A DNA stretch of 64,000 nucleotides, taken from the NCBI GenBank assembly GCA_007026445.1, contig VDMD01000010.1, positions 682,001-746,000 of the forward strand, read 5' to 3'. The translations under genes and the position numbers were made by a program. This document shows, piece by piece, positions 57,013 to 64,000 of this stretch. The stretch comes from Schizophyllum amplum (lineage: Eukaryota; Basidiomycota; Agaricomycetes; Agaricales; Schizophyllaceae). The number at the start of each line of letters is the position of its first letter. Position 1 is the stretch's first letter. A model generated the notes under the pieces. The model made no database searches. It saw nothing but the letters and a program-made list of their open reading frames with translations, and had not been told where the DNA came from.

Positions 57013-57813
57013 GATCTGTATAGGATTCCGTAACACGACGCGGGAGACTGGCGAGCGACTGGGTCATCGCATGATGCATCAATGTAGGCTGATGCGAGGT
57101 GAAATGGTTGAGGCTGTGGCGAAGGTCAGGCAACCGTTCCCGCAAAGTTGCAGTTGTCGTTCAGGGCGGTCGATTATAGCGGACCTCGGGGTAGTATGAA
57201 ACAGACGCTAAGAGGACGGCCGCGCAAAACAGCGCGATGCACGACGGCGGTCCTGAACAAGGTGGAACGAATTAGGTCAACTCGGCCCATGTGATCGATT
57301 GTGTGAAGGTCTCGCTGCGGCTATGTAGGTCGTGCCACCAACACTGTCCGTCAGGCATACGGAGTCAGCCATTGAGCCTGCAGACGACACTGTATCAAAG
57401 ATGTCTCCCTTGGCAGCAGTAGAATGGTAGCGTACGCGAATATCTTGCGCCCTGGGTACATACCTGGTTCTTCCAAACCTGGTCGGCACTGAATTTGCGA
57501 CAAGCCTGAGTGGAGGATAGCAAGGGCCGGACTTCATACGGCCGTGTGAAAGTTATGTAGTCTGTTCAGAATTTTGGAACGCCATCAGCTGATGGAAAGG
57601 CACTGAATTTGTGCAGTAATCGCGGTGTCCTGAGGAGCGCATGAGGACTTGGGAAAAACGTCTCGAGTCGCCAGTTCAAGTCAACAACTTGCAGCGCGTC
57701 AGTCACATACGTTACGGGGCGCATCACACGTGACAGTCACCTTTCATTCTCCGACCGAGTTCACCCCGACGTCCATCGCTCAGTGCGCTTTCAACCCTTC
57801 GCTGCCGCCTGCC
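57013..57813. promoter_or_regulatory. Divergent intergenic region, FAD oxidase / RRM protein
   Basis: No gene seen; should hold both promoters. Confidence 0.4.
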
Positions 57814-59899
57814 ATGTCAGACTCAGATCTCTACGGTGGTGCGTAACAAAAGTCTGATTAGTGATGTCTTGCTCAGCGCTGGTCAGACATATACGGCGAC
57901 GACGACGCCCAAGACTACACCGTCGCCACGACAGAACAGCCCGAGGCAAATGGTGAAGATGCGCCGGCTGCGGACGACGCAGAGGAAGTGGACTCCGTCT
58001 ATGGCGAGCCTAAAGAACCGGAGCCACAACCCGAGAAGACTGCAGTCAAAAAGGAGCCGTCCTCTCTCCCCGCCAAACCGATCCCCGCTGGCTCAAACTC
58101 CCTCTCCTACTCGGCCCAAATCGCCCAGCAATTTTCCGCCACTCACCGGCAGTCAACTCCTTCTCAGCAACATCACCAACAGCCAACGCGACCTGACCTT
58201 CAGACCCACAAGTCGACCAGCGCGATTGCTATTGTGGATAGCACGGCGGGCCACTCGTCTGACGGCACTGTCTACGGCAAGAAGCCCTCAGAGATGCATG
58301 ACGCTGGGTGAGTCTATCAGCTTCGTCTGCCACGTCCAGTCCTGCACAACACGCGACGCACCTATCGGTACTTCAGCTACTTGCGCGTGCCCCATACGAT
58401 ACCCTATATCGACCACGCTCGCCTACGCTTTTACTGATCGTGACCTCCCCTGGGACCTTCCAATACCTCTGCTACATCTTACCCGCCCTACCAATCGCTC
58501 TCGCATACGCTCGCTACGCGTAGCAAAATGTTTATCGGCGGTCTCAGCTGGGACACTACAGACGGTATATTGTTCTTGCATACCCTGTTTTATGTAGTGC
58601 TAATCATAATCTGTTTTTTTCTCATCGTATCGACAGAGGGTTTGAAGAACTACTTTTCGGAGTTTGGCAAGGTACCGCGTCGGCTGTAGCCCTCGCGTCT
58701 GGTGTACTAACGGGTTCGTGAAGGTAGATGCGGTCACGATAATGCGCGACCCGAATGGCCGGTCTCGAGGCTTTGCGTTCTTGACGTTCGAGGACCCAGC
58801 GGCCGTCAATGCAGTGGTCGTCCGTGAGCATCATCTGGACGGAAAGGCGGTACGTACAGGTCGTCCATCGGCGACTGCTGCACGTCGCAATATGTACTGA
58901 CGACTTCTTCAGATTGACCCAAAGCGTGCTATCCCGCGTGAGGAACATCTACGTAACACGCGCTTCTTCGTCGGTGGTCTCGCTGGCGCAACGACATCAG
59001 AGTCCATGAAGCAGTTCTTTTTGAGCTATGGGAGGGTCGCGGACGCCACTGTCATGGTCGACCGAGAGTCCGGGCGCTCCAAGGGCTTCGGCTTCGTCAC
59101 ATTCGAGGAAATTCCGCATCCGGAACAGATCATAGGCAAGATCGGGCTGGTGCTCGACGATAAAGAGGTGCGTACTCTTCTCGTCCATCGCATCTCGCGG
59201 GTCACCGTACTGACGTTCGTTATTGAGATCGAGGTCAAGATGGCTCAACCTCGGAGTCAACGCGATCAGCAGCGCGCCGCCAACGAGCAGTCGCTCGAGC
59301 CCAAGAACGGGAGCACATTCATATCTCAGCCGATGAACAGTATGTTCAACCAGCGCGGTATGAGCATGATGAACCCGATGATGGGGAACATGGGCATGAT
59401 GCCAATGATGATGGGCATAGGCGGTATGGGCAGCATGCCCGGCATGGGCATGGGCGGCGGCATGGGCAACATGACCGGCATGATGGGTGGCATGGGTGGC
59501 ATGGGCAACATGGCCGGCATGGGAGGGATGGCCGGTATGGCCGGCATGGGTGGAGGCACCATGACGGCTAGCGGTATGGGTACCGGCATGGCGTCGGGCA
59601 TGGGTGCTGGCGGCATGGGCACGGGTATCGGAGCAGCCATAGGCGGCGGCGGCATGACGGGCGGAGGGATGGGCGGGATGGGTAACGCGGGGAACATGGG
59701 TATGGGCTCCATGCGCATGGGCATGGGTGGCCCTATGGGCAACTTCAGCCAGATGGGCGCTGGCGGCATGGGCGGCATGGGCATGGGCATGGTGCGTCCG
59801 GGCATGATGAACTCACGCATGGGGAGCATGGGTGGCGGAACAGGGCCTGCGCGGGTCACCAACCGTGGACAGAACAACTTTCATCCTTACGCACGGTGA
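57814..59899 (+). CDS. Two-RRM hnRNP-like RNA-binding protein (Hrp1/Musashi type)
   Basis: Seven exons (57814..57838, 57887..58307, 58524..58564, 58637..58671, 58724..58849, 58913..59167, 59228..59899) sum to 1,575 nt, 524 residues. An acidic N-terminus (SDSDLYGDIYGDDDAQDY) with a Gln/Ser-rich linker precedes two RNA-recognition motifs. RRM1: RNP2 KMFIGGLSWDTT, RNP1 GRSRGFAFLTF. RRM2: RNP2 RFFVGGLAG, RNP1 GRSKGFGFVTF. DPKRAIPR links them, the short linker typical of Hrp1/hnRNP A/B proteins. Such proteins act in mRNA 3'-end formation, export or decay. The tail is about 190 residues dominated by Met and Gly (MGGMGNM-type repeats), a prion-like segment. The first intron has two possible acceptors; 57887 keeps the best frame. 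Confidence 0.92.
59380..59850 (+). repeat. GGCATGGGC minisatellite coding for the Met/Gly tail
   Basis: Irregular repetition of ATGGGCGGCATGGGC-like units inside the last exon of the RRM gene. The antisense 183-codon ORF is its shadow. Confidence 0.85.
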
Positions 59900-61016
59900 T
59901 GCACGTTGAACGTGCAGCCCTACTACAAGTTCTGCTCCTCGCTTACATACGTGATGCCTTCCTACTTATTATCGTATCGGACATTGATAATGGTTCATGG
60001 GAATCTGCATATTCCAGTACATGATACTCGCTACATAGAGGTACGAGATAACTAATTCACATATCCCTTGTTGATATACTTACACTGTTTTTATTGATTG
60101 CGAGCAAGTCAGGGACCCGCCGAGGGACGGATTTAGGCTCGTGAACCAGCTCGGGCTGCGCATCTCGTGACCTCGCGGGGTCGCAGACCGCTAGCCTCTA
60201 GGAGGGCAAAGGAGGCTGCTACCCAGCGGTAGGCTGTACCCAGGCCAAAGCATTCGGCTGGCCAGGCTGTAGCCTGTTGTACTTTGCAAAATATAGGGGC
60301 TTCGGCTCGGGCAAGTACCTTCTTGTCTATGGCATCTGCACAATACTGATTGTTGCAACACACAGCGAGAGCGCGTAATCGATGTGCCCGCGGGTTCTGT
60401 ACTGAATGCATTGCTGACTGTGTTGGACTTTCGGCATGTCACGTGTCGTGCACATGGCAGACACATGGTGGACACTCATGGACACTCATGACTCATTATG
60501 TATTACATCACGGACATTCGCATTACTCAGCTTACCTATGATGTCATGCCCTCTGGGCAGTATATAGCACAGGGGGCAAGGTCCAGGACCACAACGAGGT
60601 TGAGGTGATTAGCACCACATAGTTTCCCCTGAGGTGCTCTACACAAGGTAGAGGCAAGGGCAACATGAGGAAGCAGACAGGCATTGTGGATTAGGCGACG
60701 CGCTCGGCATGGTCTGAATTCAAGCATGCGTAAATAAAGACAAGCACTGCATAGACAAACAAAGCGATGCGCCGCTGCACGTTCGGTCCCCCTTCGATCT
60801 TCCTCTGTTACTACGGCCTCCCGGCCTGCCTGCATTGCGGACACTGTACCTCGTCCCTTTCTTGTCAAAAGTGGTGGGTAGGCGGACGAGCCTGCCTTCA
60901 GCCCGACGCACCGTGTCACGTCACACGGTGCATCTAAGTACCTTGCACCGTTACAATTCCCGATTAGGGAATTCTAACGCTTACTTTTATAGGGGCTCTG
61001 CCCTTTTCCGCCCCTC
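59900..61016. other. Gene-poor region
   Basis: No gene recognised; ORFs are short and unrelated to known families. Confidence 0.5.
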
Positions 61017-61047
61017 AGTCTTTACCCTCACTGCAGGAAGACTGAGG
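61017..61047 (+). repeat. 31-bp hairpin-forming repeat, copy 1
   Basis: AGTCTT..AAGACT ends make a stem around ACCCTCACTGCAGG. An identical copy in the same orientation lies at 63248-63278. Confidence 0.85.
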
Positions 61048-61117
61048 GTGCGTCTTACGCTACATTTACTTTATCCTCAGCTAACAGTTAGTCTCCCGCG
61101 GCAGACGTTCGTAGAAC

Positions 61118-61242
61118 GTCTGCTTCAAATCACGCCCTGATTATAGGAGTGCCCGCATTTGATGTCACCTGACGTTTTCCACGCTTTAACTTCCCTTTTA
61201 TGTAGCGATATCCGGGCGGATCCTCGGTCCGAAAGCCAACCC
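61118..61242 (+). repeat. Left 125-bp inverted arm
   Basis: Identical to the reverse complement of 63070-63194. Its ORF (FHALTSLLCSDIR..) is shared only because the DNA is. Confidence 0.95.
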
Positions 61243-63069
61243 GTGCGCTGCGTTACTCGCGCTAACGTTCGCCTTCAACTTGCTTGTCTTGTCTGCTGCT
61301 GTCTGCACATATCAAACACTGCCCTTAAGTTGATGGATGGGAAACAGTGGCGAGATCGAGTAAATACACGGACCTAGGTACTCCCCGTGGTACGAGTAAC
61401 GAAGCGCGACGGACGTCGGCCGCGACGCGCGGGAGACTGACTACAATTCTACAAAGCACGAAGAATGAGTTTGTCTCTATACGTGTCATGTATGCAGGAG
61501 GACCGCGGCAGTCAGACACCCATAGAGACGTGTCCTGGCGCGTAGGGCCCGTGTGACGGTGAACACGACAAAGAGTCGGCGGAATCGGCAAATCACGCAA
61601 CTGAGAAGAATGCCACAAATTTCATTACCGAGTTAGAACAATCGGTGGGCCTCAGGAGTACCAAGAACGTACCATGTTGATGAGCGTATATCTTGGTGCT
61701 CAATACTGAGCATCTGGAAAAGCACCTGCACTACAGTATGCTATGGTAGGACAGGGCTACTAGATAGATCTACGTAGGAGACACGATCCTATCCAACCTA
61801 CGTAGCTGGCATAGTATATGTAGCTTTGTAGCGCTGTAGTAAATCACGCTGGCCGCTGCCAGACGTGCGGATCTCCAAAAATAATACGGCCCGACAGTGC
61901 CATTTAACCGATCGCCGATTGTTGCCACGAATTCACTACATAAGTACCTGGCGGCGTTCGAGGTCGTGAACTTCGAAGTTCCCAAGTCCTGTGAGAACCG
62001 CGGGAGCTCTGTTCAGCATCGCCGTCTTCAAGTTTGGTGCGTCCGGAAGGTTTGGCTGATTTATTTTTCGAGGTTTCCTTAGTACGTTATACAGTTAACT
62101 CTCAGACCCACCAGTCTGATCTCAAATCATCCAGCCTGCCGCGTGTCGTCGCCGTCGCTCGCCCTCCACCTTGTTGTTGCCGCGGACCGCGGTGTGACCA
62201 TTGGCACTCGTCGAGCAGACCGAGTCCGAATCGTCGCCATTGCTCAAGACGGGCTAACTTGAAGGAGATTTCGACCTCTGACGAGTCACGACTGACGGTG
62301 CCGTTGAATATATACATTCACCTCACTAGTAAATGTACACGTAGTCCTAGTCAATGGATTCCAAAATGCATATTTTTTTCCAACAATTCCTGACTCATTC
62401 GAGCAACCAGAGGGAGCGAGCGCGTTGACGGCCCACACGCTCCGGCGGCTGAGGCCACGTGTTTCCTGATTGCCCGAACTTTGATGGTGATCGTGTAGTA
62501 GCTGTAGTAGCTGTAGCGCTACTACAGCGTGCTACTGTAGAAGGGCCCTGGTACGTAGCAGTACATAGCAGGACTTAAACTACTGATCTACAAGCCCTAT
62601 ACAGACTACATAGGACTACGTAGTATGTATGCATTTTCCAGATGAGGTGAGCATAAGTATGCTTCGCCGTTTGACGAGTCACGACTCCCGATCGGAGATG
62701 ATGTACGGTGTACCGCACCGTCGAGGACGTTGAGTGAGCTATAATAACCACTCGACCGTCAAGTTGCAACACGGGCTCAAGATGCTCATGGGCACCGACC
62801 ACAACGGGACGAATTCGACTAAATCATGGACACGTTTATGGTTTACCATAGCTGCAGACCAGATCATCAGTGGCATTCCAGCAGAGTTCGGATTCGAACT
62901 TCGCTGAGGCCTTGCAGCTTGTCAAAATTTATAAAATGAAGTAGTTGTCACCATCAAGCGACTTCAGAGAGATTTCATGACATAAATTCGTTTGCGCACT
63001 GCGCAGACAGCGACGGGCGAGACGAGCAGGGAGTTCAAGTAGGCGAGACGCAGCGGCGGCGAGCGCACA

Positions 63070-63194
63070 GGGTTGGCTTTCGGACCGAGGATCCGCCCGG
63101 ATATCGCTACATAAAAGGGAAGTTAAAGCGTGGAAAACGTCAGGTGACATCAAATGCGGGCACTCCTATAATCAGGGCGTGATTTGAAGCAGAC
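63070..63194 (-). repeat. Right 125-bp inverted arm
   Basis: Reverse complement of 61118-61242 without mismatch. Confidence 0.95.
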
Positions 63195-63212
63195 TAGCTA
63201 ACAGTACCTTAG

Positions 63213-63303
63213 TCTTACGCGTCCTGCGCATCCTTAGGTACAAATAGAGTCTTTACCCTCACTGCAGGAAGACTGAGGTCTTACGCGTCCTGCGCATCCT
63301 TAG
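63213..63303 (+). repeat. Direct 25-bp repeats flanking hairpin repeat copy 2
   Basis: A 25-mer (TCTTACGCGTCCTGCGCATC..) occurs at 63213-63237 and 63279-63303. Between them is the second copy of the 31-bp hairpin repeat (63248-63278). Confidence 0.9.
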
Positions 63304-63936
63304 CTTGTGAAATTTCTATACCATGCTGGAGCTCACCCTATCTATGAATGGTGTTGCTGGGGCAGCGTTGTCCCAAGATCGTGCGTGGCCTTGCCATGCC
63401 ATTTTTCATGCACTGACTTTCCGCAGTACGCAACTATAGCGAGTCACTGGTTGTGCTCTACCCGTCTGGCCTTCTCAAGCACGTCATTGTGCTCTACCCC
63501 GCCATTGCCCTTCAAGGTGGAGGCTCTACAGTTGCACTATGCTAATATGCACGTGCGCCTCGAGAACAAGAGCAGCGGGATAGAATCAATAGACACACAC
63601 ACCAACCCCTAATACACACAATAACTGTCTTGTCAAGCTCTTGTGCCCTGTGAGGAGCTGCGAGTTGCGACTTGTATTGCTAAGGGAGAATCGAATAGAA
63701 CTAGCACGCCTATAGGTACTGGATAGGCTTCGACAGCAAGTGGTTCACTTCTGTCTAAGTCTGACTGGGAAATTCTTATGTCGCAAAAGCGGAGCACGCC
63801 TTAGTCACACGAGTTTTGGGTTGCTGCTCAAAAGAGCTGCTGGGTTTATTCTGTCTCGATAAGAGGCAGTAGGAAAACTAATAGTACGATGGTTTCGTCC
63901 CAAAAGTCGTCCCCCGTCCCCTCGTACGCCAGGCCT

Positions 63937-64000
63937 TATATAGTTAGCGGGCCTACACCTGTGAGTCACTGTCTTCCGCGCCACGCCGCGCTTTACTATG
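63937..64000 (+). promoter_or_regulatory. Possible promoter and start codon of a gene cut by the window end
   Basis: TATATA at 63937-63942 is followed about 55 bp later by an ATG that is the last codon of the window (63998-64000). The spacing suits a fungal TATA promoter; nothing of the product is visible. Confidence 0.3.

Larger units (their letters stand above)
61079..63205. mobile_element. Foldback-like element with 125-bp identical inverted arms
   Basis: 61118-61242 and 63070-63194 are exact inverted copies of each other (125 of 125 bases by eye). Diverged homology continues inward for about 70 bp and again near 61700-61790 / 62580-62650. The 10-mer AGCTAACAGT flanks both sides directly (61079-61088, 63196-63205), like a target duplication. 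On the left, a small perfect hairpin (GCAGACGTTC-gta-GAACGTCTGC, 61101-61123) sits between the 10-mer and the arm. No transposase is seen. It may be a non-autonomous Mutator-like or foldback element, or two copies of one repeat in opposite directions. Confidence 0.65.

Noticed and set aside
59326..59877. 183-codon Pro/Met-rich minus-strand ORF
   Set aside because: Shadow of the Met/Gly minisatellite of the RRM gene.
62875..62910. GGATTCGAAC motif resembling a tRNA T loop
   Set aside because: No acceptor, D or anticodon stem can be formed around it.
61159..63153. Two ORFs with the same start (SPDVFHALTSLL..) in opposite orientation, considered as a conserved gene pair
   Set aside because: They share sequence because they sit in the identical 125-bp arms and diverge into unrelated frames beyond them.
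61079..63205. Helitron end (hairpin near a terminus)
   Set aside because: Long identical inverted arms and flanking direct repeats are not Helitron features; no CTRR end placed at the hairpin.

Overview
The window is nuclear DNA of a filamentous basidiomycete, most likely an Agaricomycete and possibly a polypore. It is GC-rich, its genes carry many introns of about 45-65 nt with GT..AG ends, and several families are typical of the group: SPX/EXS phosphate transporter, dual hybrid histidine kinase, double-BTB proteins, TKL kinase with a C1 finger, AA7-like FAD oxidase, and secreted type-B carboxylesterases. Exon structures were read by hand from splice signals and conserved protein blocks. Most complete models sum to an exact multiple of three, which supports them.

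Layout. 0-1 kb: the 3' end of an amino-acid/choline-type permease and an intron-containing tRNA-Ser(GCT) on the minus strand. 1-5.7 kb: a graveyard holding a fragment of a protein kinase related to the intact kinase at 49-51 kb, and an APH-like kinase-fold gene broken by a stop codon, a 1-base shift and a 3,306-bp TIR element that duplicated 7 bp of target. 7.7-8.8 kb: a low-complexity regulatory-type protein. 11.9-16.1 kb: two tandem double-BTB genes on the minus strand. 16.4-18.8 kb: carboxylesterase 1. 19.4-25.9 kb: NatC acetyltransferase (NAA30) and an SPX-EXS transporter (XPR1/SYG1). 26.1-28.4 kb: carboxylesterase 2. 29.2-32.9 kb: a Ser/Pro-rich protein and a third double-BTB copy that is a pseudogene carrying a 434-bp MITE with a perfect 8-bp target duplication. 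34.1-40.5 kb: a dual hybrid histidine kinase. 41.7-44.6 kb: malate dehydrogenase, with an 8-nt exon, and a small coiled-coil protein. 45-47.6 kb: flavin amine oxidase. 49.2-51.2 kb: TKL kinase with C1 domain. 52.2-54.6 kb: seven-segment membrane protein. 55.2-56.9 kb: secreted FAD/BBE oxidase. 57.8-59.9 kb: two-RRM protein with a Met/Gly-rich tail. 60-64 kb: repeat-rich, with a foldback-like element having identical 125-bp inverted arms.

The genes do not form one pathway. Housekeeping genes (NAA30, MDH, XPR1, RRM protein) sit among lineage-type families (BTB, esterases, AA7 oxidase, amine oxidase) that look duplicated and transposon-struck. The strongest signals are the precisely bounded transposable elements, several with their target duplications, and the BTB/esterase duplicate set. 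A recurring pattern of single-base shifts at short mononucleotide runs in otherwise well-conserved genes must be separated from assembly error before these genes are called dead.
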